A DNA stretch of 64,000 nucleotides from Eleginops maclovinus (Eukaryota; Chordata; Actinopteri; Perciformes; Eleginopidae), in contig NC_086360.1 in the NCBI RefSeq assembly GCF_036324505.1, forward strand, positions 9,902,293 to 9,966,292, read 5' to 3'. Made by a program: the position numbers and the translations under genes. The notes under the pieces are model-generated. The model made no database searches and was not told the origin of the DNA. It was given only the letters and a program-made list of their open reading frames with translations. Below, piece by piece: positions 53,001 through 64,000 of this stretch. Position 1 is the first letter of the stretch; each line of letters starts with the position of its first letter.

Positions 53001-56000
53001 AGACAAGCTTTTTTTTGCTTTCCATTCACATTACTTGCCAGACTTTAGAGCTCTTAAAATAGCCCCACTATCTGTTTTCAATGAGTGTCAACACAATGCA
53101 GCTCCAACTGTACACAGGCCATTATCTCACAAACAATGGTCGACTTGCCCTATTTACAATTAGCTGCTACAGTAAAGTCAAGAGGTCGCTGGGTTCCCAG
53201 ACCAATAGGAATCAGGATGGAATAAGTCTGTGTTGAAATGATTGACAACTATTTGATTACCGGCTGAGGCAATGTTTTTTCATTTACTGTGCTGCTTTAG
53301 CGTGGCCTTTAAATCATTTTTAAGTCACAGTTTGTCTTTTATTTTGAACTTGCCTTGGCTCCATCAGGTCCACTTGGTCCAGCCTCCCCGTCAATGCCTA
53401 GTTCACCCTGATAGACAAATAGTAAAAACGTTATGGTGCAGTATGTTTTATTGTTACCAGGACAGTGAATTCTGGAAGCAAAGGCACATGTGTCACAAGC
53501 CAACCTTGGCTGTATTTGATTACATATTGAAAACAAATGTACCACTTGGTTTAATCTACACTGCAAGTGATGCGTCTCTTTTTTTAAATGTTGAGGTTTC
53601 GCCAAAATACATCAAGTGCACTTTAACTCATTTTGACTTTTCCCAAAAAGTTTAAAAAACAGGATACTCACTCTCTGGCCAATCAAACCCTGCTCCCCAA
53701 TGTTGCCGTGCAGGCCGACAGCACCCTGTCAGGAGAAGAAGCATGATGGGTACTTCATCAGGGAGGTGTTGTATCTCTTGATGTATGACTTTTGCTTTAA
53801 GGTACAGAATAAATAAAATTCAAGGACTAAGGATGTATTTAATCAAGGGCAGCCCTGATTAATTATAATTATGTGTATTTATTTCCACGTAAGAATAAGC
53901 TAAATTCTTAATGAATCTTAACACATTTTACTATGAAATGTAGCAACATTTTATTTGTTTATGTCTTGTCTTCTCTCAGGAAAGAGGCACAACTATAAAT
54001 CCATTAGTGGGAAGCAATAACCATGTATATCAACCAACCCAAAATACCAATAACCAACGGAAATGTCAGAGGCACATTGTTATCGTCACCTTCTCTCCGG
54101 CTTCACCAGGTAGTCCTCTCTCCCCAGCCTTCCCCGGAGGCCCCTGTTCAAAACAGCAACAGCCATTATTTATTCGGTGCTATCCTAACAGCCAATGGGA
54201 GCCCCCAAACCAGCTGTTTGATTAAACTCACCCTCAGCCCCATCTCCCCAAGTGGCCCAATCGTTCCTGAGGGCCCAGCCGGTCCCTGCAGCGACAAAAC
54301 ACAGGCACCAATGAAAAAGGTTAAGAGTGCTTTCTTATCTCGAATAAATGCCTCTGCAAAGTGACAGCAAAGGAGGAAAAGTGTGAAAGGAAAATAGAAC
54401 CAGGCAGAAATTGTGGACTTACCTGAGACCTAAGTTAATCTGGAGGGCCTTCAAAACACTGAGCCAAAGCTTCTGTAAGTGATGGGAACAGCCCTGCTGT
54501 TATAGAGACACACTCAGGCTACAATAAAGCTGCTCCTCCAGGAAGGGGGTGGTGTAAATCAAATTGTCTCAGACTCACTGCTTTCTCTGTGTCTGAGACT
54601 GGGGCAGAATTGGAGGAAGAAGATTAGGTTGTTCTGGGCTTTTTGACCAGGATACGGGGTTTAAATGAAGGAAGCACTGAATAAAAGGTGTATGATTGTG
54701 GAAATTCAGCGGTTTTATGCAAAGTACGGGAAGGGGAGTTCACCGCAGGTGATGGAAAGCCATAGCCTATTATAGATAATAAGATACCACCGGTATCCTC
54801 TTCACACATTCTGACACTTTTTACATATAATGTAATATAAATACACCAGATGAATTTCAAAACACACAGAAAAGACAGCGAACATGATTCTCAACTGTGG
54901 AAGCCAAATTAATGTAAATAAATAGTAAACTCACTGGCTCTCCTGCAATTCCTTTGGCCCCTGGCGGTCCGGAGGGTCCTTGAACACCCTGAAAATAACA
55001 CAGGTGTTTATAAAACACAAACATTTCTGGTATTCATAACATGTTAAAATGCAGCAAAACCCCACTAGATAAACTGTGCCACTCAGGCCTCGCTAATCCA
55101 CCACTGTTCCCCCACAATGAGTCCTACCCCAAAAACCAAGACTGACCTAAAAGAGAACTCTGTTAGCCCCAATCACTTACTGGAAAACCCTGAGGCCCGG
55201 CTTCACCTGGATCGCCAAGCTTTCCCTGCAGCAAAACGACACAAATGAAAAGATGAGTCCTATTCTAGGAGCAGAACAGTGTGTTAAAACATGGTAAACT
55301 ATTGGAGCGTTAAAGAGGAATAACAAAGGGGCTCAGTTACCTTTCTATTTTCAACCCGGAGGTCTAACATACTAACCAAGTGATGAAGGGTTAACTGTCT
55401 CACTTGATGAATGATTGTCAATTATCAGTAGTGAAAAGTAACCATACACTTTAAGTAGTCTATTAGGAACAAATTGTAATATTTATACTGAAGTATTTCC
55501 ACTGTGCGCCACTTAGTATTTTTCTACCCAACTACATTTCATAGGAACACGCTGTAGTATTACATTTGTCTGTCAGCTATAATGGGAACGCAATGTTCAG
55601 ATTCAATTAGCACTTCAATCAGCAAAAACATTATAATATGCTTTAATCAATTATTATGAATGATATTAATAAGTATAATACAATAAGTGTAATAAATATA
55701 TATATATTTTGGGATAATTTCAGCATATTTTGCTGATAGTATTGGTGCATTTTACTTCATGGGTCTTGTTTATATTGTGGTGCTGCTACTTCTACTTCAT
55801 TAATTCTCACCCCAATGAAAATATTGAAATGATAATTAATTTGCTTTCTTGACTCATTTTGCACTGATTATCCCGAGAATCCAACTACTGAGACGATGTT
55901 GCGCAGAATTGTAACTTTGGCATCAAGAAATAACAGTAAGATGATAATGTAATGTTTGTTTACATCAAGCTTAACCCTCTGCATGCTTTTAATGCTTCTC

Positions 56001-59000
56001 TTCCCTAGGATATATGCATCAGCATTGTTTATCCTAGATACTAATTCTCTGATGACTTCAAAAGGCCACATGTAGTTGTTCTTACCATTACCCCGGGTAG
56101 ACCCAATCTTCCTGGTGGACCATCAATGCCCTGCAGAGAGAAAAACATTACTGAGCTTTCTGAAATCCCCCAGAGTCAAAATGTTCCCGACCGCCGAGCA
56201 CCAACCAGCACCATCAATATTTCAGTCTGTTCTCTTTGATTTAAGCCTCTGTTGCTAATTTTAGAGCTAACAAAGAGTGTCCTCTAAAGATTCTTCAGGA
56301 GTTAAAAATAGTATATAACAAAAGTGTGCTCAACAAAGCTGCTTCATTGTTCCTAATTTTCAGAAACTTGAGCCAGTTTGTTTATCCTAGCTTTCTGTGG
56401 GACAAATCTGATGTGAGCAATTAGGAAGTTCAAGGCTAAACATTCCTCTAAGGCAGTGTTAGCATTACAAATGAAATGATGTTAGTGAGCCACAAACTGC
56501 AACTAAATCTGAATCTCTCAAAATGTTCACCTTCACTCCAGCGGACCCTTTCTCCCCCACTGGGCCGTCAGGACCCCTCAGACCCTGTAGAGAGAAATGA
56601 AAGTTGTCGCTGATGAGAAGCTTGGGGTAATGTGGCCTTAATAGACCCGGTGTACACATTGTTTAACATATTAGGTGAATGAATCAGGGGATTGCCATTT
56701 TTGTCTATTTAGTGGCTCCTGGGAGGCGATTCTTTTGGTTTCATTGTGTACAGTGGGTTAGCCCACATCAGACTGACACCATCAAAGCTTGTGGCTGTTT
56801 TGCAAAAGCTTGGCATCTGCAAATTTGTCCAATCCACACTGTGTACAATTTGCCCCCATTTTTCCACGATGACACAGAGTGGCACAGTGGGGTGATTGTA
56901 AAGACGCCTGGGGAAAAGGTCACAAATCCTGCAGCTGAGTCATCCTTGCCTCTGAAATTGAACCAAACTATTCCCCGTCAGAATACATTAAATGGTCTTT
57001 TGCTGGTTCTGATGTCATGTCAGCATCTGTTTCGTTATGAGGGAAACACTTGCTTTTCTGATAGTCGATACTTTTTCATCCAATGACAGTACATGAAGAA
57101 AGAAATATTTATTAAATTAAATAAGCTTTTTGAACATCCAATAAGTATATTGAATCATGGATAAATAAAGCTGACCTCTTCTGCCTGTTTTCACTGGCTT
57201 TTGTTAACTTACTGAGACATGAGTTATTCAGGCCTTCTATGATTTTCTCTCACTTTTTCTTCAATCAAATATCTCATATCTTTATACAATCAGGCACTGA
57301 AAATAATGAATGAAAACAATGTCTGCTGGATTCAAATTTATTGCATATAACAAGACACAATCTGCTTATTTTAAGAGCTTTACTACATTTATTTTTTCAA
57401 ATTAGTTTCCAAATGTATTTGCAGTCTTGCTCTAGAGCAGGGGTGCCCAACCAGTCGATCGCGGTCTACCAGTCGATCGCGGGCTGAGTTCCAGTCGATC
57501 GCGAGAAAATGTTGTGTGTAGGCTATCCTCCTACTGTTGTGTAAAATTGGCCTACATTAAAACTTCCAACTTAAAACATCTTAAATAGGCACAATGAACT
57601 GCTGATCGCGTGAAGCAGTGTGTACATTTGTACAGCTATAATAAGGTAGATCAGGCATAATCAAAGACGCGCTTCTTTCTATCTGCGCGCGCATGGTATG
57701 GTTGCTAGGTTCTAACTAAGGAATCGGAAGGGCGCGAGAAGCTTGACTAGAGCGAGTGGATACTACCAAGGCGGCAAAGGCTAAAAAATCTAAAACTTAT
57801 CATTTTCATTCAGAGTGGGAGGAGGATTCTTTTTTCGTGTATTCGAATGCCAAGTCCATCTGTCTTATCTGCAATGCAAATGTGTCTTTACCACAGAAAG
57901 GGAATTTGGAGCGGCATTTCAAGACGGTCCACAAGAGCTACGATACAAACTGCCCAGCTAAATCACCACTGCACGCCCGAAAAGTCAAGGAATTGAAAAG
58001 TCAGCTAGCAGCACAACAGTCCATTTTTACCAGGCCCAATACCACGAGTAAGGCTGCAACCATAGCTTCTTATCATGTCTGTCGTGTTCTTGCAAAAGGA
58101 AAGAAATCTTTCAAGGATGGTGAGATTATGAAAGAAGCGTTCATGGAAGCCGCAGATGCGCTTTTTGCCGATTTTAAAAATCGAAAGGAGATTGTGTCTG
58201 CTATTCAGGATGTGCAGCTATCAAGAAATTCTGTTACCCGGCGATGCAAGGGAATGGCGGAGGATGTTGAACAGCAATTGAGGAATGATATTGAAACATG
58301 AGAGTGTTTTTCTCTGCAAGTCGATGAATCCACTGATGCTGTGGATGTGGCTCAGCTATGTGTGTGCATTAGAATGGTTTTTGACAATATGAGTGTAAAA
58401 GGAGAGCTGCTGACCATTTTGCATTTGAAAGGGCACACAAGAGGCACAGATATGTTTCAGGTTTTTATGGAATTCGTTAGTAAGAGCAAGTTGCCCCTCT
58501 TCAAACTCATCTCCATTACAACCGATGGGGCTCCAGCAATGATTGGACGTACTGCTGGGTTCATTGGATTGAGCAAACAGTCTGAATCTTTCCCGGATTT
58601 CCTGAATTACCATTGTATAATTCACCAGCAAGGGTTGTGCAGGAAGATTTTAAATATGAAAGAGGTGATGGATGTGGCTAACAAGATTGCCTGCTCTGTT
58701 TGGGCCAGGGGTCTGCAGAGGCGATTATTCCGTGCACAACTGGAGGAGACCGGTGCAGAACACACAGATCTGCTGCCGCACACAGACGTAAGGTGGCTCA
58801 GCAGAGGTACATTTCTGGAACGGTTTTCTGAATTGTTGCCCGAAATGAAAGACTTTCTGAAACATTCAAACCATGCTGAATATGCACAGCTAGAAGACAG
58901 TCAGTGGCTCTTGGATGAAGCCTTTCTTACTGATCTGACTGGCAAGCTCAAAAACTTGAATCTAGATCTGGGGAGACTATAGATGTGGATTGTATAACGT

Positions 59001-62000
59001 CCAAAGTGGCATCACTCTTCAACCTGGATAGCGGTGCTATTGAGAATGAGATCCTCACACTAAGTAATGACATTGAGCTCAAATCAAGAGCTACACCTGA
59101 CACAAATGTCCAATTCTGGAATCTAATGCAGAAAGAGAAGTACCCCAACCTCAGACAAACTGCAAAGAATTTGACTGCACTTTTTGGATCAACATATTTG
59201 TGTGAGTCTGCCTTTTCACATATGAAAATCATTAGGTCAAAATACAGATCCACCAGGACTGATGACCACCTTGCGGCCTGCTTACGGCTGGCACTCAGCT
59301 CCTACTGTCGGGACTATGAGAGACTAGCTTCCTCCTCTCAGTGCCAGAAGTCCCACTAAGGTAGAGAACCACTTTTCCAACTTAAATTAGGCATTGTATT
59401 AATTGGGTTGTATGTTGTTGTGTTGTTACGGGCCAGTCCTAGGCCTACTATGCTTATTCTTTGCACGACGTACATTTACTTCAATAAATGTATTATTATT
59501 GTTAAAACTTGATCTTTGATCTCGACACACTATCAACTTAGACTATTAACGTAGATATTGGTTCAAAAAAGGTTGGGCACCCCTGCTCTAGAGCCTCTTT
59601 TTAGAGATATCCTATAATAAGGCTGTAACAGAGTCACTAGCAGCATTGTGAATGACAATTCTAAATTACCAAATCAAATATTTTTTCTGTAATGCGATGT
59701 AAAATCTGAAATACAACCAACAGAAATCAAATAAATGTAAAATGTGAAAAGGTCAAATGCTGGCTAAAAGCAAGCCAGAGCTGTACACATGTTTAAGTCA
59801 CCTTGAATTACCAAGGTGTATTTATGTTTGTTTACTGTGTTTTATTTGATATCACTTTTGTTCGTAGTGTTTTGTTCGTTTTATATTTTACCTGAAGCTT
59901 ATATTCTAATTGCTCAACAACTGTAGAAGCCAAACTTGGGACGCGAGTTGAAGATGAGCAATAGTTATAAATTCTCTGTGTTATGAACATGCTCTGTTAA
60001 ATTGCACCTTCCCTGATAAAAAAAAGAAATCATGTTTAATTAGAAATTAAACTGAGATTGATAACTTCAACTTCCCTCCCTCTGATTCCAGTTTTTCAGA
60101 ACAATTAACAGGCATATTAGCTGGAAACGTACAACGATCCCCTTTGCTTTTTTTCAGTGCAGCATTTTAAGGACTTTTTTTCTGAAGAGTATAGTGAAAA
60201 AACCCAATATAAAATGCAGTTAATTATTATTCACATATGTAATGTATGCAGCATCAGAACATTGAAAATGGGCTTAAATTCAGAGGATTCAGTTTGGATG
60301 AGAACATGAGATTCAGCTTTTAAAAATTGAGTTGACGGAGTAACGTGATGCTGAAGTATCACTAAAACCTGTTAATCTGAAAATCAAAAACTATAGAAGA
60401 TATGAGAGCAAAGAAGAATTTACATGATTGGATACATACTCCGGTATCAGTCACTACTGAAAGATGTGTCTCCCTAAGTATAAACCTACTACTTTTCTTT
60501 TCCCCGGCCGATACCCCGGGTGTAGGAAAAGGTTGTTACTGGTTTTCCCCCCTTCTTGTTACTGGGAATGAGTTCAGACACTGGAGTTTAATTGTGCAGT
60601 TTTTGTTTCCTTTTTCCAAAGCCTTCATGTAATTTTCAGCAATTAAAGTTATTAAATATTACATTTGTGACTGCTTGTGATATCGAGGGAGCTGTTTTAA
60701 TCCAATAACAACGAAATGCCTTAATTATACCACTTATTCATGTTAGATCAATTATTCATTCAGTCCAATGATCCTGCTGTGCAACCATGGGCTATTTTTC
60801 CAAAGTAGAAACCCAATTATGGGAAAGCCAGCAATCACTGGAATCATCCTGAGCTCATGGCAGACGCAGCACTCATTTACATGTACAGAAACACCAGGGT
60901 GATTCGTAGGAAGCCTTTTGAAATTCATGTTCGTAACTTATATGTTAATATAAGTACAGAACTTTGTTTCTTAAAGCAATCTTATCTCTGGTGTTTCAGA
61001 TTGAAGGTGACCCATCCCTCTTATGCCAGCGTTACGTGAAATAGAGATTTTTTGCTGGTGATGGGGATGAAAAATATGTATGATTTCTGATACAGCAAGG
61101 TTCTTCTGTGGTAAGATTTACCCTTAAATATAAAAACTAAAACAGGAAACAATCTACAGCCAGGCTCACAATGATAATGCTATCATGGTTATGTTTATCA
61201 GACATCATGTTTACCATGTTCAACATCTTAGGTAAGCGTGCAAGCTAACATTTTTGACACAAAAGAGGGACCTTGAATGTCAAAATGCAGATCCCTTCAT
61301 AGACTTTTCACATATTTCAATTTGGTCGGGAGTGTTGGACAGGAGCTGCTAAATCGGGCGTAGATTCAAATGTTTTTTCATATTCATTTTTGACACACAG
61401 TAGTGTCGTGTCACATAATATAGTCACAGATTTCAGTTACTTACCCTCCTGCCTTTGGGTCCTCTGATGCCGATGGATCCCGATGAACCAAAAGGGCCCT
61501 TAAAGTGTGAAAAAGTATCCTTAGCGTTTGACTCACGCAGACTGTAAATACGAGGGACAGTCATCTGTGTGTCATTATTGATATTATTACAGCGAGTTGC
61601 ACCTGTATCCAGCAGTTTAGTTTTTTTAATGTAATCTCAGCTATCCAAGGCTGCTTGTTTAAAACTACCTTTATGGAGGTTGGACTAATATATTGAGTCC
61701 ATAATGGATATGTTAATAACTCTAGCTAAAAGTCTAATTCTTAATTAACTTTGATTTTTTACTTTGGTGTAGTGATGAACTTTACGGTGTGTCAGCACAA
61801 CATGACATGATGTAAGATGGGCAATAGAAAGAAGTGCTACAGTCTTTGAGTTTAAGTATACCTCCAGCAGGCCAGTCTAGTCCCTGGTTTACATTGAGTA
61901 AATATATAGTTCTGACAATTATAACTTACTGGGATCCCCTGCAGTCCAGGTGGCCCCGTCTCTCCAGGTATACCGGTGTGACCCTGATGAAAACAACATT

Positions 62001-62286
62001 ACTCAAATGATATCTACATTATTTATCAAATAAATCAGAAATTAGCTTTCTGATATACGATCAAACTTGAACACCTTATACTATCTGCCTTTATGATGGT
62101 TTTCATATGTTGCTGTTGAGTATGGCAATAGACATTATGGTGCAAGTAAGTTGCAGGAAACATATGTACATATAAGATAGAATAAGATAAACAGAATGTA
62201 AAAATAAATACTGTACAGTAGAATAAATACTGTATACTGAGTCTGTATAAAACATATCACAGTTTATATATAGAATATAGCGTGTA

Positions 62287-62332
<46 letters not shown>

Positions 62333-63311
62333 GAATTGAATGCCTCCTGGTACGAGATGGGATCCAGACTTACTCCTTACCATCGGCCCCGTTTCACCTG
62401 GTGGCCCGGGAGCTCCTGTTTTGCCTCGATCCCCCTGAAAAGATCCACAATTAGAAAAAAAAAAGAGTTCATAATTGATAGGTGCGATGTTTAAATGTTC
62501 GGTCAACAAAGTATTGAGAAAAAAAATAAACACCATTTGACAGAGCCTAGAGTGTTTTTTTGTGGTGTTATCAAACCAACAAGCATACATGTTTGATATT
62601 AAATGTATTTATTTAAGGGACCTAATACTCAAAAAAGGTTATACAGTTAAAATTTGATGTTTGATGTTTAGTTTCCGAACTCGTAATGTGCTACATCAAG
62701 AGAGAGGAATGTAACAGTTGATTAATTGACAACACTTTCTGATACTAAAGTGTGACAAATTGAGAGCATGCTAACCTTTTCTCCTGTGATGCCAGTCTCT
62801 CCAACAGGCCCGACAAAACCAGGCAATCCCTGAAGACAAAAAAAAATGCGATCTTAACTCTCTCTTATTTCCTAGCTCTAGTGAAGTTTTCATAATAGTC
62901 TGTACAGCTTAAGGACTCCAACCAAACAGACACACAGTGAGCATCAAACAGAAATCAGCAGAAAGAGGAGAGAAAAGCCTTTACCCTCTCGCCAAGCTTT
63001 CCAACCTCGCCAGTTATCCCGGTCTCGCCCTACAGCAAAGCAGCCAATTAGCATATCACAAACTTATTCATGCCTTTCTTTTTTAGTTCAAATCAGTTGA
63101 AATGTGCTTGGAGGCTCGTTCCCCTGTGGTAACGAAAAATTAACATCTAATTTACACATATTCTGATGATACATTATCATAGAAGAAAGCTGGGGAGAGA
63201 ATGTTCTGTTAAGGATGACAGTGTGTCGGCGGTGGATGTGTGACTGTTAGGTCTGACCTTGAGTCCATCTGGGCCTGTCAGTCCCGGGAATCCCTGCCTC
63301 CCCGGCCTGCC
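37900..63311 (-). CDS. col27a1: Fibrillar collagen, type XXVII-like, 3' part
   Basis: Secreted homotrimeric fibrillar procollagen of cartilage-type matrix. The window has 39 in-phase exons (897 residues): 655 helix residues, then the C-terminal region. Exons from the 5' side: 63258-63311, 62985-63029, 62776-62829, 62381-62434, 61930-61983, 61445-61498, 56531-56584, 56086-56130, 55181-55225, 54935-54988, 54232-54285, 54090-54143, 53672-53725, 53354-53407, 50473-50580, 50322-50375, 49991-50098, 49860-49913, 48964-49017, 47931-47987, 47798-47851, 47654-47707, 47496-47549, 47341-47394, 47117-47224, 46457-46564, 45438-45545, 45298-45351, 43394-43456, 43175-43228, 43039-43074, 42497-42514, 42311-42346, 41072-41098, 40891-40956, 40159-40318, 39951-40060, 39142-39360, 37900-38046. 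Helix exons are mostly 45, 54 or 108 nt and begin with a whole Gly codon. Two helix imperfections and the C-terminus [11 protein letters not shown] favour COL27A1; COL24A1 is the alternative. The N-terminal part lies beyond the right edge. Confidence 0.88.
38872..38896. repeat. (TAAGC)n pentamer repeat
   Basis: Five near-perfect copies of a TAAGC unit in the last collagen intron. Confidence 0.85.
43457..45297 (-). other. col27a1: Collagen intron, 1.8 kb
   Basis: AT-rich intron. I see no Gly-X-Y exon, gene or recognisable element inside. A plus-strand frame of 109 codons (44640-44969) is featureless. Confidence 0.7.
47117..47224 (-). other. col27a1: Collagen exon with Gly-to-Ala helix break
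   Basis: A 108-nt helix exon whose last triplet reads Ala-Ala-Lys (GCA GCC AAG) where Gly-X-Y is expected, after GKDGPK. The other eleven triplets keep Gly. Types XXIV and XXVII collagens are known for a Gly substitution in the helix, so this is probably genuine and not an error. Confidence 0.85.
47931..47987 (-). other. col27a1: Collagen exon with one-residue helix insertion
   Basis: A 57-nt exon, one codon longer than the 54-nt unit, reading [19 protein letters not shown]. Between GDD and GLQ lies SKVE, so the Gly period is lost over seven residues. This is the second imperfection expected for the type XXIV/XXVII group. Confidence 0.88.
50844..50859 (+). repeat. G16 homopolymer
   Basis: Sixteen consecutive G residues (C-rich on the gene strand). 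The length is likely unstable and error-prone in sequencing. Confidence 0.9.
51200..51645 (+). mobile_element. Non-LTR retrotransposon 3'-end relic
   Basis: Plus-strand frames resemble the tail of LINE ORF2 proteins: [20 protein letters not shown] in one frame, then, after a frame change, [11 protein letters not shown] and [14 protein letters not shown] in another. In intact elements the order is a W-x-x-hNRLRTG-hG block, a Cys/His-rich CxCG-type block and an L/E-rich C-terminus with an A-C-x-x-W motif. The stops and frame changes mean it is long dead. The clade is not resolved. Confidence 0.55.
51655..52022 (-). mobile_element. tRNA-derived SINE, antisense, V-SINE-like
   Basis: Read on the minus strand, this shares with the 8.1-kb SINE the core CCACTGCCGAGGTGCCCTTG and the tail (GAAATTTCCCT...GGGATCAATAAA). 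It ends in a CTT/CTTTTT-type simple-sequence tail (plus strand GAA-rich, about 51658-51691). The tRNA-like head is at the right end with a degenerate box B. It sits directly beside the LINE relic. Confidence 0.8.
53352..53353 (-). other. col27a1: GC splice donor of collagen intron
   Basis: The exon 53354-53407 is exactly 54 nt, starts with Gly and ends GCCAAG, and is followed on the minus strand by GCAAGTT in place of GT. The next exon (50473-50580) is in phase, so the intron is of GC-AG type with an otherwise strong donor context. Confidence 0.85.
57451..57503 (+). repeat. Subterminal triple repeat of the hAT element
   Basis: CCAGTCGATCGCG occurs at 57451-57463, 57469-57481 and 57491-57503. 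Subterminal repeats bind transposase in several hAT elements; that role here is inferred. Confidence 0.9.
57756..59359 (+). pseudogene. Defective hAT-family transposase
   Basis: The transposase would cut and paste the element through an RNase-H-like DDE core. In order I see a BED-type zinc finger (C36-x2-C39 ... H54-x4-H59, in [10 protein letters not shown] and [10 protein letters not shown]), the first acidic motif QVDESTD (Asp at codon 58323-58325), TTDGAPAM, the CIIHQQGLC and [10 protein letters not shown] blocks, and a C-terminal hAT dimerisation region ([19 protein letters not shown]). Damage: codon 57756 is GTG where an ATG might be expected, TGA stops the frame at 58299-58301, and near 58960-58985 the reading frame shifts, probably with loss of some helical-domain sequence. 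It resembles the domesticated-like SPIN-DOC/ZBED/GTF2IRD2-type hAT group, but the name is not settled. Confidence 0.88.
62289..62329. repeat. (TA)n microsatellite
   Basis: About 41 bases of alternating TA in the collagen intron, some 50 bases from the donor of the exon at 62381-62434. Confidence 0.95.
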
Positions 63312-64000
63312 CTGAACAGAAAGCGAAAATGACACAAAGAAGTGCGCTGCATCTCAACATGATGAACAATAAACTCTCTTTTAAAAAGGTGCAGTCTGTG
63401 AGTCGGCTGTCCCTCCAGAGGCCGCAGCACTAAACAAACCAACAATGGATGCCTAAAACAAAAACATCCCTTTTAAGAAACTTAATGGTCCATAAAACCG
63501 AGCGCCGTTAGCAGCATCAAAGGACTCCTAATACCCACAGAAGTCATCGGGTCATTTGTGTTTGTTTGCAGTAATCACTTGTGGGTTTAACTTTTGGAGG
63601 AAGACAGACTGGAATCAACCATTGCTAAAATATATAGTGTGATTGGAACGTTCTTCTCTATTGTTTCACCCGAGACAACTCCAAACAAAAACTCTCTTTT
63701 TCAGACCGAGGTGATCATTGGTGGTCATACTGCAGTTGAAAGCCGTTCCTATTTGTCTCTTATAAAGTATTTAGTTTATCAAGAACGGACTCTTTCTCCA
63801 ATATCTTGAGACGCTAACAATAGAAAAGACTGAAAAAAACAAACAGTAATAAATAATATTGTACAATTCTATTTTGAAAAAGAACATTTAAAAAGACAGT
63901 TGCATTTGTTTGTTATTGTTTTTCATTTAGATTTTTTTCCTGTTAAAAAAGAGAATAGTAATTTGCTGACCAATCTGGTAATGTGTGTCCACTACGAAGT
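63312..64000 (-). other. col27a1: Collagen intron running off the right edge
   Basis: No further Gly-X-Y exon is seen to the end of the window. The next 5' exon should lie beyond 64000. Confidence 0.75.

Larger units (their letters stand above)
50581..53353 (-). other. col27a1: Collagen intron with LINE and SINE debris
   Basis: A 2.77-kb intron holding a G16 run (50844-50859), a LINE 3' relic (51200-51645) and an antisense SINE (about 51655-52022). The rest shows nothing recognisable. Its donor is GC on the minus strand (53352-53353). Confidence 0.75.
57438..59585 (+). mobile_element. hAT DNA transposon, near full length
   Basis: A 2148-bp element with perfect 15-bp terminal inverted repeats (CAGGGGTGCCCAACC) and a perfect 8-bp target duplication CTCTAGAG (57430-57437 and 59586-59593). 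It carries a damaged transposase gene in the same orientation as its coordinates, antisense to the host collagen gene. Three copies of CCAGTCGATCGCG lie just inside the left end. The intact ends and duplication suggest a fairly recent insertion, probably supplied with transposase from another copy. Confidence 0.96.
56585..61444 (-). other. col27a1: Largest collagen intron in the window
   Basis: A 4.86-kb intron. Nearly half is the hAT element at 57438-59585. Outside it I see AT-rich sequence without exons or other recognisable elements. Confidence 0.8.

Noticed and set aside
62282..62494. Open frames made of Tyr-Ile repeats
   Set aside because: Translation of the TA microsatellite. The real coding sequence here is the collagen exon 62381-62434 on the minus strand.

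Overview
The window looks like a stretch of teleost fish nuclear genome. The evidence is short split exons with GT-AG introns, vertebrate-type orthologues (LRRC8A, PPIL3, HSCB, a type XXVII-like fibrillar collagen), tRNA-derived SINEs with the fish V-SINE style core, hAT DNA transposons and many simple repeats. No database search was run. Gene names rest on recognising the translated exons, and exon edges rest on splice dinucleotides plus reading-phase continuity.

Layout. 1-15.3 kb: AT-rich intergenic DNA with a CA microsatellite, one SINE, a reverse-transcriptase relic and no gene that I can support. 15.4-19.5 kb (minus): hscb, the mitochondrial iron-sulfur co-chaperone, six coding exons, apparently complete. 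19.5-20.4 kb: a putative shared promoter region. 20.4-29.0 kb (plus): lrrc8a, the obligatory volume-regulated anion channel subunit, with a 5' UTR exon, two coding exons and a 3' UTR of about 3.6 kb. 29.4-32.05 kb (plus): ppil3, a spliceosomal cyclophilin, six coding exons, 161 residues. 32.6-33.2 kb: a CpG-rich promoter-like block and a broken BED/C2H2-type zinc finger ORF. 33.3-36.2 kb (plus): a complete eight-exon classical short-chain dehydrogenase/reductase. 37.9-63.3 kb (minus): the 3' part of a fibrillar collagen gene, best match col27a1, with 33 triple-helix exons followed by 6 exons of the C-propeptide region. The gene continues past the right edge.

The genes do not form a pathway. 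hscb and lrrc8a are head to head, lrrc8a, ppil3 and the SDR run in tandem, and the SDR and collagen genes converge. Introns carry the mobile DNA. The clearest is a 2.15-kb hAT element with perfect terminal repeats and a perfect 8-bp target duplication in a collagen intron. A 372-bp non-autonomous hAT-like element with its own 8-bp duplication sits in the last ppil3 intron. Two near-ideal perfect hairpins lie in introns of lrrc8a and the SDR gene.

I did not find a wholly new biological system. The items most worth a second look are the zinc finger relic with a local duplication of the SDR first intron, the two perfect hairpins, the overlapping upstream ORF predicted for lrrc8a, the lone-ATG first exon of ppil3, the GC-AG intron and helix imperfections of the collagen, and the young but broken hAT copy.
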